A DNA stretch of 64,000 nt from VXYL01 sp965243175 (lineage in GTDB: Bacteria; Pseudomonadota; Gammaproteobacteria; Pseudomonadales; Azotimanducaceae): contig OZ251532.1 of the NCBI GenBank assembly GCA_965243175.1, positions 744,001-808,000 on the forward strand, given 5' to 3'. Numbering within the stretch: the first letter of the stretch is position 1; every line of letters begins with the position of its first letter. Below, one piece after another: positions 26,830 through 34,852 of the stretch. A program made the position numbers and the translations under genes. The notes under the pieces are model-generated. The model saw only the letters and a program-made list of their open reading frames with translations, searched no databases and was not told the DNA's origin.

Positions 26830-27780
26830 ATGGCGGAGCAGGCAGCCTTGGCCGAGACGCACGGCCGCATGACCCGCGTCGAGTCGCTGGCCACGGGCCG
26901 TCGGCGCAGCGCTTCGGGAACGCTCGACCGGGTGGCGTTCCACGACGCGCTCAAACCGGCGAGCGCCGTACAGGCGATGGAGCGCGCAATCGCCGTGCAC
27001 CTCTTCGTGATCGCGCCGAACAACAGCGGTTCCACCTTTCTCCGCGAAGCGCTGGCGACATCCGCCGCGACGTGGAACCTGGCGCGCGACGGCCAGCGCA
27101 TGGCCGGTTTCGTCGGCCCGGTCACCTGGAAGTCGATCGAACCGGGCCGCGAACGGCCGGGGTTGCTCTGGGCCGCGGACGAGCACTGGCTGGAAACCTT
27201 CGCCACCGCCTCCCGCTACGACTGGCCGCGCACCCGCCGCGCCTGGTACTTCCAAGCCCGAAGCCGCCAGCCCGACGCATCCGTGTTCGTCACGAAATCG
27301 CCGCCCTTCCTGCTGGTCGTCGACGAACTGGCGCGGCACTTCCGCAACGCTCGCTTCCTGTTCATGGTGCGCAACCCCTACGCCGTCTGCGAAGGCATCT
27401 GCCGCGCCTACCGGAAAGAGGGCCTGGCGCGTGCCGACCTTCCGGCCATGGCCGCGGAGCACGCCGTCACATGCCTGGAGCGGCAGCGCGGAAACATCGA
27501 CACGCAGGCCGACCAAAGCGCGTTCTTCCACTACGAGACCCTGTGCGCCGAGCCGGAGCGGGTCGCCGCGCAGATCGCAACGCTCGTTCCGCAGCTGCGC
27601 GACTTGAACCTGCGCCGACGCTTGGCCGTGAAGTCCTACGACGAAGTGCTCACCAATATGAACGCGCGCCAGATCGCCCGCCTGGACGCCGCGGACCTGG
27701 CCGCGATCAACCGCGTCTTTCGCAGGCGCCGATCGGCACTCGACTATTTCGGCTACGATTTGCGCGGCACACGAGCCTGA
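26830..27780 (+). CDS. Sulfotransferase-like protein
   Basis: A 316-residue P-loop protein. APNNSGSTFLREAL (about residues 60-73) is the 5'-phosphosulfate loop of PAPS-dependent sulfotransferases. FLFMVRNPYAVCEGI carries the RxP-type 3'-phosphate region, and FFHYETLCAEP is the usual downstream segment. A likely acceptor is a glycan or lipid made by neighbouring genes. It follows the GT8 gene by 8 bp and precedes the ankyrin gene by 10 bp, so all three may be co-transcribed. Confidence 0.85.
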   Translation: MAEQAALAETHGRMTRVESLATGRRRSASGTLDRVAFHDALKPASAVQAMERAIAVHLFVIAPNNSGSTFLREALATSAATWNLARDGQRMAGFVGPVTWKSIEPGRERPGLLWAADEHWLETFATASRYDWPRTRRAWYFQARSRQPDASVFVTKSPPFLLVVDELARHFRNARFLFMVRNPYAVCEGICRAYRKEGLARADLPAMAAEHAVTCLERQRGNIDTQADQSAFFHYETLCAEPERVAAQIATLVPQLRDLNLRRRLAVKSYDEVLTNMNARQIARLDAADLAAINRVFRRRRSALDYFGYDLRGTRA

Positions 27781-27790
27781 GGGGCACCGA

Positions 27791-28906
27791 ATGGACGCGC
27801 TAAGTCAGTTCCGCAACAACTGGTTCGTACGCAACGAGGAAGCGCCGACGCTGGACGATGCCGAGGCCGCCTTCGTGCGCGCCGCGTTGGGCGCCGCCCC
27901 GAAACGCTGGGACGGTGCGCCGGACGACGACCGCATGGCCGCGTTGCTGGCCGAGCATCCGAAGGTGTTGCAGCGGATCGGGAAGCGCCTGCTCGTCGTC
28001 GCCATCGGCAAGCGCGGTTGCGGCTCTGCCGTCCGGCTGCTGCTCGCCAACGGCGTCCCCTTCGAGCAGGATGCGAGCGTGTACAACGTCCTTCACGAAG
28101 CCGCCTGGGCAGGCGCCGAGGACACGCTGCGGGCGGTGTTCGAATCGGGCGTCGCGGATGCCACCTGCGTCTCCGTCAAGAAGCCCCACGTCGGCTGGCC
28201 GGACAACCTCTCGCTCATGTACTGGGCTGCGCAGGGCGGCTTCACGGAAGTGGCCGAACTGCTCATTCGGCACGGCGTCGGCAAGCACCACGCCTTGCCG
28301 ATCAAGGGCAACGGCGAGCGCGGCTACACGTCCCTGCACGAAGCCGCCGCGCCATCCCGCATGGCCGAGAGACACGACGCGCGCTTGCAGATTGCCCGCC
28401 TGCTCATCGCCGACGGAGCGCCCTACGACGTCTACGCGGCCTGCGGCCTGGACGACGCCGAGCGGCTGCAAGAACTCGTCGAAGCCGACCCCGCCGTCGT
28501 CGGTGCCGCGGACCCCTACGGCATGACGCCCGTGCATTGGGCCGCGCGCGCCTCTTCGATGCGCTGCCTCGGCGCACTGCTCGAACGCGGCGTGGACGTG
28601 AACGCCCGCAACAAGGCGGCCCGGGTGCCTCTACACCTGGCTGCGGAGACCACGCCCCTTGGCGACGCCGCGGAAGACGCCCGACAAGCCGACGTGATCC
28701 GCCTGCTCGCCGAACACGGCGCCGAACTGAACGCCCAGGACAAGAAAGGCCGCACGCCCCTGCACCGCGCCACCTACGAAGGGCAGGTCGATGCCGTGGA
28801 AGCGCTGCTCGCAGCCGGCGCCGACCCGTCCATCCCCAACAAGAGCGGCAAGAACGCCTTCGCAATCGCCCGCAAAGCCGCCAAGCACTACAAGCAGCGA
28901 GCCTAG
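27791..28906 (+). CDS. Ankyrin-repeat protein
   Basis: A 371-residue protein of tandem ankyrin repeats. Clear units include SLMYWAAQGGFTEVAELLIRHG-type, GMTPVHWAARASSMRCLGAL, VPLHLAAETT and GRTPLHRATYEGQVDAVEAL. No signal peptide or membrane helix is seen, so it is probably cytosolic. Ankyrin proteins mediate protein binding and are enriched in host-associated bacteria; no partner can be named. Confidence 0.92.
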   Translation: MDALSQFRNNWFVRNEEAPTLDDAEAAFVRAALGAAPKRWDGAPDDDRMAALLAEHPKVLQRIGKRLLVVAIGKRGCGSAVRLLLANGVPFEQDASVYNVLHEAAWAGAEDTLRAVFESGVADATCVSVKKPHVGWPDNLSLMYWAAQGGFTEVAELLIRHGVGKHHALPIKGNGERGYTSLHEAAAPSRMAERHDARLQIARLLIADGAPYDVYAACGLDDAERLQELVEADPAVVGAADPYGMTPVHWAARASSMRCLGALLERGVDVNARNKAARVPLHLAAETTPLGDAAEDARQADVIRLLAEHGAELNAQDKKGRTPLHRATYEGQVDAVEALLAAGADPSIPNKSGKNAFAIARKAAKHYKQRA

Positions 28907-28920
28907 GCGGCCTCGGTTCG

Positions 28921-29110
28921 GGGGCTCTTTCTTGCAAGGGGTAACCGCTGCTCTCTACATGCGCGGGGCAGGCCCTTCGCGTTGCTCTTTACATGCGACG
29001 GGCGGCCCCGCGCACTGCTCTTTTCTTACGAGGGGCAGGCCCCTCGCGCTCCCCGGCTGAGGCTTCTTTCATGCGAGGGGCAAGCCCCTCGCGCTCCCCC
29101 GGCTGAGGGC
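28921..29110. repeat. 45-bp repeat cluster E, about four units, two degenerate
   Basis: Two good units (cores near 29029-29049 and 29072-29092, the second GCGAGGGGCAAGCCCCTCGC) follow two decayed units starting near 28955 and 28991. Orientation is opposite to clusters B-D as written. It fills the gap between the converging ankyrin and permease genes. Confidence 0.88.
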
Positions 29111-30283
29111 TCAGTCCTGGTGCAAGGAGGCGGCGACGTTCCGGCGCACCGCGTGGATCGCTGGCGCAAGGCAACCCAGGACGCCGAGCGCAAGCGCCAA
29201 CGTGGCCGCGTCGATCAGCGTGGCTGGCGTGACGGCGAACTCGTAGATCACCTGGGAGTAGGAGTTCTGGTTCAGCATGGACGACGTCCAGCCGTTGAAC
29301 ACCGCCCAGCCAGTGACGCATCCGACGCCGGCGCCGAGAAGCGCCAGCAGGGTGCCCTCCACGAAGATCGAGAGCACGATGCCCGTGCCGTCGAATCCCA
29401 ACGCCCGCAGCGTCGCGATTTCGGTTCGACGCTTCTCGACCGCGGCGTACATCGTGTTGAGACCGGCGAAGACGGCGCCAAGGCCCATGATCCCGCCAAC
29501 GATGTACCCGAACGACTCGATGAGCGCCGTCACGTGGCCCATCTGCGACGAGAGCCAAGCGACTTCCGACTGCACTTCCAGATCAAGCCTGCCGTCCGCG
29601 GCTACGGCACGGCGAACGTCTTCAAGGGCATCCGGGGATGCCAGCCGCAGACGCACGGAACCGACATTGCTCCCGCGACCGACTTCGGACTGCAACGTCG
29701 CCAAGTCAACCCACAACTCGGACTCGTAGGCCGACCCGGCGGCCTCGAAGATCCCGACTATTCGCCAGTCTTCGCCACGCAGAGCGACGGTCGACCCCAA
29801 TGCGATGTCGTCGTACTCCGCCACGGCCCGACGCCCGGCAATCGCCTCCTTGCGGCCCGCGGTGAACACGCGGCCGGCAGAGACATTCACTTCGGGCCGG
29901 ATGCGGAACGCAGCGTCGGCCACGCCCCTCATGCCGATGTTGGCCGGTTTGTCGATCCCGGGGCCTTCAATCGCGCTGACGACCACGACTTCGCCGCTCG
30001 CCGCCAAGACGCCTGGCAGGTCTTCAAGCAGAGCCACATGCAAAGCGCTGATCGCGCCGCCGCCCTCGCCCGTCACTCCATCGCGCAACGCGATGGCGCG
30101 GGCGGCGTCTCCGCCTCGGGCCAACACGCGGTCGAATCCCTCGGTCGCCGCGAGCAGCCCTACCAGCACGACGACGACGCTGGCCACGCCGCCGACGATG
30201 ACGAGAGAGCTCGCGCCCCGCAGCGGCAACGCGCCAAGGTTGAAGCCAACCACCGCCAACCACTGGCGCAACGTGGCCGTCAT
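29111..30283 (-). CDS. FtsX-like ABC transporter permease (second of a pair)
   Basis: A 390-residue permease of the FtsX/MacB class. One N-terminal helix (SLVIVGGVASVVVVLVGLL) is followed by a periplasmic domain, and three C-terminal helices. EKRRTEIATLRALGFDGTGIV is the cytoplasmic coupling segment that meets the ATPase. The start MTATLRQWLAV overlaps the stop of the preceding permease by 4 bp. No ABC ATPase gene lies nearby. A role in lipid or lipoprotein movement, or in peptide export, is possible but undetermined. Confidence 0.87.
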   Translation of the reverse strand: MTATLRQWLAVVGFNLGALPLRGASSLVIVGGVASVVVVLVGLLAATEGFDRVLARGGDAARAIALRDGVTGEGGGAISALHVALLEDLPGVLAASGEVVVVSAIEGPGIDKPANIGMRGVADAAFRIRPEVNVSAGRVFTAGRKEAIAGRRAVAEYDDIALGSTVALRGEDWRIVGIFEAAGSAYESELWVDLATLQSEVGRGSNVGSVRLRLASPDALEDVRRAVAADGRLDLEVQSEVAWLSSQMGHVTALIESFGYIVGGIMGLGAVFAGLNTMYAAVEKRRTEIATLRALGFDGTGIVLSIFVEGTLLALLGAGVGCVTGWAVFNGWTSSMLNQNSYSQVIYEFAVTPATLIDAATLALALGVLGCLAPAIHAVRRNVAASLHQD

Positions 30284-31428
30284 CGCGCCCTCAAGGCCGC
30301 TGCCACGGTCATCCGGCCTATGGCGCGACAGGGAAATCCCACGACGACCGCCAACGTGAGAACCGCCACGGACGCGCCTAGGAGCATCGTGCTTGCGGAG
30401 ATATGGAGATCGCCAAGCACGCCCCTCGCGCTGTCTCCGGCGGATTCGAGGATCAAGCTCGCCGCCCCCATTCCCGCTCCGTAGCCGAAGAAGCACAGCG
30501 CGCCCACTTCAGCGACGAGCAGCGTCATGATTCTGGCGCGAGTGAATCCGATCGAGACGAGGACGCCGAACTCGCGGATTCGCTCGCGCAACATCTGCAT
30601 GACGACGTGGCCAGTGCTGAAAATCACGGCGAAGAAGGCGCAGCCGATGATGCTCGACGTGACGAACTCGATGTCCCCGACTTGCCGCGCGAGCTCCCGT
30701 TGCGCCGCCGAGTGCGGGTACGAGCGCGTCGGGTTCGCGGAGTTGGCGAACGAAGCGTCGATCTCCTGGGCGATGGCGTCGAGCTTGTTCAAGTCGGAGA
30801 CGCGGACGGTCAGCCAGTTGGCCGTGCCGGCCCCGAACGTCCTAGCGTCGTCGAAGTAGTCCCAGCGCAGCAGGAACATCGGCCGCACGGGGACGTTTTC
30901 CGGCGCACTGTAGGTGCCCACGAGAGTGAACTCCCAGAGTCTGCCGCCGTCGCGGCGTGGATACGGGCTCTCAATGGCGATGCGCTGGCCGCTCGTCCAC
31001 CCGAACTCGGCGGCGAGATCGACGGGCGCCAGCGCCGCCGTTCTGTCCGCCAGGAAGGCAACCTTCGCACTGTCATCGACACGATATTCGGGGAAGATGG
31101 AGAAGTGCTTCTGCGGATCCGCCGCGAGTTGCTGAAACCGCCTCTTTCCCTCGATGTGGCCGGCGAGCAGCTGGTGCGGTTCCACCTCGACAACGCCATC
31201 CATGGCTTCGATTTCGCCGATGTACCACAGCGGCAGCGAGTCCAACGGCGAGTAGCGAGGGCTGACGACCAGCCGCTCATGGCTCGCGGCGAGGAAGCGT
31301 TCGCCGAGGGAGTATTCAACGAACGCCCGCAACAGCCCGAAAAGCAGGAAGGCGATGGAGAGGCCAAGCCAAGTGAGGATGGTTCTCGGCAACCGCCGAT
31401 TCAAATTGCTGAGAGCGAGAAACCACAC
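30280..31428 (-). CDS. FtsX-like ABC transporter permease (first of a pair)
   Basis: A 382-residue permease. The first helix is TILTWLGLSIAFLLFGLL (about 16-33), then a periplasmic domain of about 220 residues, then ERIREFGVLVSIGFTRARI (coupling region) and three helices. It overlaps its partner by 4 bp. The pair resembles LolCE-like heterodimeric systems but lacks the third, ATP-binding member in this window. Confidence 0.87.
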   Translation of the reverse strand: MWFLALSNLNRRLPRTILTWLGLSIAFLLFGLLRAFVEYSLGERFLAASHERLVVSPRYSPLDSLPLWYIGEIEAMDGVVEVEPHQLLAGHIEGKRRFQQLAADPQKHFSIFPEYRVDDSAKVAFLADRTAALAPVDLAAEFGWTSGQRIAIESPYPRRDGGRLWEFTLVGTYSAPENVPVRPMFLLRWDYFDDARTFGAGTANWLTVRVSDLNKLDAIAQEIDASFANSANPTRSYPHSAAQRELARQVGDIEFVTSSIIGCAFFAVIFSTGHVVMQMLRERIREFGVLVSIGFTRARIMTLLVAEVGALCFFGYGAGMGAASLILESAGDSARGVLGDLHISASTMLLGASVAVLTLAVVVGFPCRAIGRMTVAAALRAR

Positions 31429-31463
31429 GTTGGGACGTCGAGGACAGCGCTAGGCGGCCTCGG

Positions 31464-32750
31464 TCAGACCAGCGCCTGGTACGCCAAGCGCTGGAAGTCC
31501 TCCTGGTAGGTGTTGTTCGGCATCGTGCCGTGCGCCATCACTTGCGTCAGGCAGACGCCGAGCAGCTCTTCCGCCGGGTCGACGAAGAACGTGGTGCCGG
31601 CCGCGCCTCCCCAGCCGAACGTGCCGGCGGAGCGGATCAGCGGAAAGCGATCGCGCCCGTGGTAGGTGGCGACGCCCAGGCCCCAGTGGAAGCCGCGGCC
31701 GGTCATCGGAATGGTCATGCTGCCGGTGTGGTTGCCGACCATCATCTCCACCGTCTTGCGGCCGAGGATGCGGGCGCCATCCAACTCGCCGCCGTTCAGC
31801 AGCATCTGCCCGAAGCGGGCGTAGTCGTTCACCGTGGAGAGGACGCCGCCCAGATCGCCGCCAGCGGCGAACTCCGTCTGTTCGCCGACCGTCTTCTCGC
31901 TGGTGGCGGCCTTGTCGATGGCGACCAGACGCATCTTGCCGTCCACTTCGCGGGGCACGTAGCTGGCGCCGAAGCGGGCCAAGGCGCCGTCGCCTAGTTG
32001 GCCGACGTAGAAGGCAGTGTCCTTCATGCCAAGGGGCTCGAAGATGCTGTCGCGGAACAGCGCGTCCAGCCGCTGCCCGCTCGCTTCTTCCAGCACCGCC
32101 GAAAGCAATCGATAGCCGAGGTGGTAGCCGAACCGCTCGCCGGGATGCGCCGCCAGCGGCAACGCGGCCTGCGCCCGCACCCGCTCGCGGTTGGTTGGCG
32201 GCGCTTGTTCCCCTTCGCCCTTCGGCACTGTGAGCATGTTGGCGTCGTGGCCGATCCAGCCCAGCGTGGTGAGCGCGTCGCGGTATTGCTGGCGGTAGAA
32301 GTGCGGCATCGTCGCCGGATTGACGAGGCCGGTGGTGTTGGTGAGGCAGTCGCGGATGGTGATGCCGCGCTTGGCGGGCAGCGGCGTCATCGGATCGGCG
32401 GGATTGAAGACCTTCTGATCGCCGTACTCCGGCAGGAACTTGGCCACCGGGTCGTCCGGCGTCAGCAAGCCGCGTTCGTAGAGCGCCAAGGTCGTCACGC
32501 CAGCGATGGGCTTGGTGTTCGACCACATGCGAAACAGCGTGTCGAACCCGGCCGGGTCGTCGGCCTCCATATCCAGCACGCCGCAAGCGTGGCGATGGAC
32601 GATTTGCCCCCGTCGCGCCAGCAAGGTCACCAGATTCGGCACCCGGCCGTCGTCGACGAACGCCTGCATCGCCGGCCCGATGCGCGCAAGCCGCTCGGCA
32701 TCGAATCCAAGCTGGCGCGGCTCGCCCATCGGCAAAGGGGAATCTTTCAT
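31464..32750 (-). CDS. Class C beta-lactamase-like serine hydrolase
   Basis: A 428-residue protein of the beta-lactamase/EstB superfamily. The nucleophile motif S77-N-T-K80 lies in LFRMWSNTKPIAG. GYHLGYRLLSAVLEE holds the tyrosine region, and GWGGAAGTTFFVDP near the end takes the place of the KTG-type motif. No signal peptide is seen, which favours a cytosolic esterase or transesterase over an antibiotic-degrading enzyme. Confidence 0.88.
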   Translation of the reverse strand: MKDSPLPMGEPRQLGFDAERLARIGPAMQAFVDDGRVPNLVTLLARRGQIVHRHACGVLDMEADDPAGFDTLFRMWSNTKPIAGVTTLALYERGLLTPDDPVAKFLPEYGDQKVFNPADPMTPLPAKRGITIRDCLTNTTGLVNPATMPHFYRQQYRDALTTLGWIGHDANMLTVPKGEGEQAPPTNRERVRAQAALPLAAHPGERFGYHLGYRLLSAVLEEASGQRLDALFRDSIFEPLGMKDTAFYVGQLGDGALARFGASYVPREVDGKMRLVAIDKAATSEKTVGEQTEFAAGGDLGGVLSTVNDYARFGQMLLNGGELDGARILGRKTVEMMVGNHTGSMTIPMTGRGFHWGLGVATYHGRDRFPLIRSAGTFGWGGAAGTTFFVDPAEELLGVCLTQVMAHGTMPNNTYQEDFQRLAYQALV

Positions 32751-32790
32751 GGCTTCACAAGTCCGCTACGGTTGCCGCCATTGTCCGACG

Positions 32791-32828
32791 TTTGATGCGC
32801 GGCGCAAGCCCTTTGCGTTCGCTCTCCA
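32791..32828 (-). repeat. Degenerate single copy of the 45-bp repeat
   Basis: TTTGATGCGCGGCGCAAGCC followed by CTTTGCG follows the unit at 29068-29100 in order and spacing with scattered changes. It sits in the gap between the serine hydrolase and the AAA ATPase genes. Confidence 0.5.
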
Positions 32829-32862
32829 TCACAGCGCCCTTCGATCCCTTCGAGTATGTGCA

Positions 32863-34221
32863 TCACTTCGAGAGCGAGTCGGATCTCTGGTTGCCAAGGT
32901 CTGCGCGGACGGCTCGGACTGCTTGGCTTGCCTTGCTGCGAGGGTCGACGCCGAGCTGCATTTCCTTGAAGTGGGACTCCAAGGACGGCAAGGCCAGCCG
33001 GCAGCCGGTCATGTGCTCCTCGACGAAGCCGTTGGCGCTCAACTCTTCCACGATGGCTACGGCGACGTCTTCGGCGACGGGTCTTCCGAAATTGTCGGCC
33101 GCCATCAAGACCGCCACGACGTCTTCGATCGACGTCCATGACGTCGAACCGCCCGGGAAGGCGTGCGACAGCGCGACCGTGTGCCTTCGCCACGGATGCA
33201 GCCTTGCGTCGTAGTAGTCCCGCTTCCGCTTGCGGCACTCTTCCTGGAGTCTATGCACCGGCGGCTCGACGCCGATTCCTTCGTCCAGGACGATTCGAGC
33301 CAACGAGCGGCACCCGTTGGCCAGATGGTGCGGGAAGTTGCCGCTCTCGTGGAGGATCGCGTCCACCGATGCGCCGATCCAATGTGTGCGCCGAGTCTCA
33401 TTGACCGTCCCATCGTCGAAGACGAAGCCGGAAAACGCCGCTTCCAATGTGCCGACAACGGCCCGTTTGGCGTCCCCACTGTCGAGAACGCCGATCGACC
33501 TCTCGTGATCGCTCGCAAGCCGCGACAAGCCGAGTTCGCGCAGACGGGCCGTGGTGTTTCGCAGTCCGAAGCAGACCAGAAGCACTTGCGTGTGCCCTTG
33601 CACTCCGCCGTGCAGCGCGTCCAAATGCGCTCGAACATGCGACGTGTCGGGTAGGTTTTGCGCCTCGTCCACCAGGAGGACGATGGTGCTGTCGCGCCGG
33701 TTGAAGCGAAATCGCATATAGCTGTCGAGAGCGACAGGGAGGGAGTTGGGCGCTCCAGCGGATGCCGTGAACTCCCTGAAATCCCGCTCTGTGAAGGCCG
33801 CGAACAACGTGCTGCCGACGAAGGACGCGCCTTCGATCATCCGACTCATCGGCTCGCCCCACTTCCCCGTCGCCTCGAACTCGCAAAACTGCCTGTCGAC
33901 TTCTTCGAGAATGGCGGCTGGCGAAGCATTCAAGTCGGTTGGCCGCAGAGGCACGGGAACAACTGGCAATCCGCCTTCGCCGCTGCTGGCGAGCAGGCGA
34001 CGGCCATACTCGCGCAACAGCGCAGTCTTCCCGGCCCCGGGAACGCCTTGGACAACTACCGTGTGGCCGACTTCGCCCCGTCGCGTCATTCGCACGGCCG
34101 AGTCGATGAGGTCGATTTCCTCCTCTCGACCCACGAACACCGATGGGGATGTGCGATCGCTGGACCGAGCGAGCAGGCTCAGCGCGTCTCGAACGTCCGA
34201 TGGAAAGCTCTGCGTCACCAT
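32863..34221 (-). CDS. Stand-alone AAA-type ATPase
   Basis: A 452-residue ATPase. FVGREEEIDLID starts the domain; Walker A is GVPGAGKT (59-66) and Walker B TIVLLVDEAQ (179-188). LRELGLSRLASDHERS and LPNFPHHLANGC-like helical segments follow, reminiscent of ORC/Cdc6-type or MSP-type AAA proteins. A winged-helix-like tail may bind DNA (about 330-420). It stands alone, with no partner on the same strand in tight linkage. A defence or transposition-helper role is possible but not shown. Confidence 0.78.
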   Translation of the reverse strand: MVTQSFPSDVRDALSLLARSSDRTSPSVFVGREEEIDLIDSAVRMTRRGEVGHTVVVQGVPGAGKTALLREYGRRLLASSGEGGLPVVPVPLRPTDLNASPAAILEEVDRQFCEFEATGKWGEPMSRMIEGASFVGSTLFAAFTERDFREFTASAGAPNSLPVALDSYMRFRFNRRDSTIVLLVDEAQNLPDTSHVRAHLDALHGGVQGHTQVLLVCFGLRNTTARLRELGLSRLASDHERSIGVLDSGDAKRAVVGTLEAAFSGFVFDDGTVNETRRTHWIGASVDAILHESGNFPHHLANGCRSLARIVLDEGIGVEPPVHRLQEECRKRKRDYYDARLHPWRRHTVALSHAFPGGSTSWTSIEDVVAVLMAADNFGRPVAEDVAVAIVEELSANGFVEEHMTGCRLALPSLESHFKEMQLGVDPRSKASQAVRAVRADLGNQRSDSLSK

Positions 34222-34312
34222 GCGCCGTCTTCAAACGCCCAAGCTCTTTGGGTCACTGCCTGTCTCGGCTACCGAGGGCACGCTATTACAAAGAACCTTC
34301 ATGTGCGCCGCT

Positions 34313-34852
34313 TCAGTCCAACAGCTCGAAGCCGGTTGGCGTGAGTTGGCATAGCTGGGCTTGGGCGGCACCGTGCGCGATCGTCAGGAAGCCGATGGTG
34401 CCGAGGCGTAGCGACTTGTTGTGCGGCAAGGTCGGCGAACCTGGGTTGACGTAGAGCAGGTCGCCGACGCGGTGGATCTCTTCCATGTGGGTGTGGCCGC
34501 AGACGAGGACGTCCGGCGCTTCGTTCGGGAACCGCTTGCCGACCTGTTCGAGTACGAAGTCGGCGCCGCGGCGCGCGGGCGAAGGGAAGTCGTGCAGCAT
34601 CAGCACCGTCGCGCCGTCGAAGGTCAGGACGCAATGGTCGCGCAGGCGGTCGTCGTCCACGCCGAAGTCGCCATTGCCGCGCGCGACATGCACGGGCGCG
34701 ACGGCTTCGAGTTCGTCGAGCAGGGCAGGCGCCCACACGTCTCCGGCATGGAGAATCGCGTCCACGCCGGCGAACGCATCGAACACCTGCGGCCAGAGCT
34801 CGCCGCGCTTGGTGACGTGCGTGTCCGAAAGCAGGCCGATTTGAGTGCTCAT
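34313..34852 (-). CDS. YfcE/MJ0936-type metallophosphodiesterase
   Basis: A 179-residue calcineurin-like phosphoesterase. Metal motifs in order are SDTHVTKRG, LHAGDVWAP, ARGNGDFGV, and VCGHTHMEE with YVNPGSPTLPHN. The size and motifs fit the YfcE group, which hydrolyses phosphodiesters with Mn. The start overlaps the stop of ppc by 4 bp. Confidence 0.92.
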   Translation of the reverse strand: MSTQIGLLSDTHVTKRGELWPQVFDAFAGVDAILHAGDVWAPALLDELEAVAPVHVARGNGDFGVDDDRLRDHCVLTFDGATVLMLHDFPSPARRGADFVLEQVGKRFPNEAPDVLVCGHTHMEEIHRVGDLLYVNPGSPTLPHNKSLRLGTIGFLTIAHGAAQAQLCQLTPTGFELLD

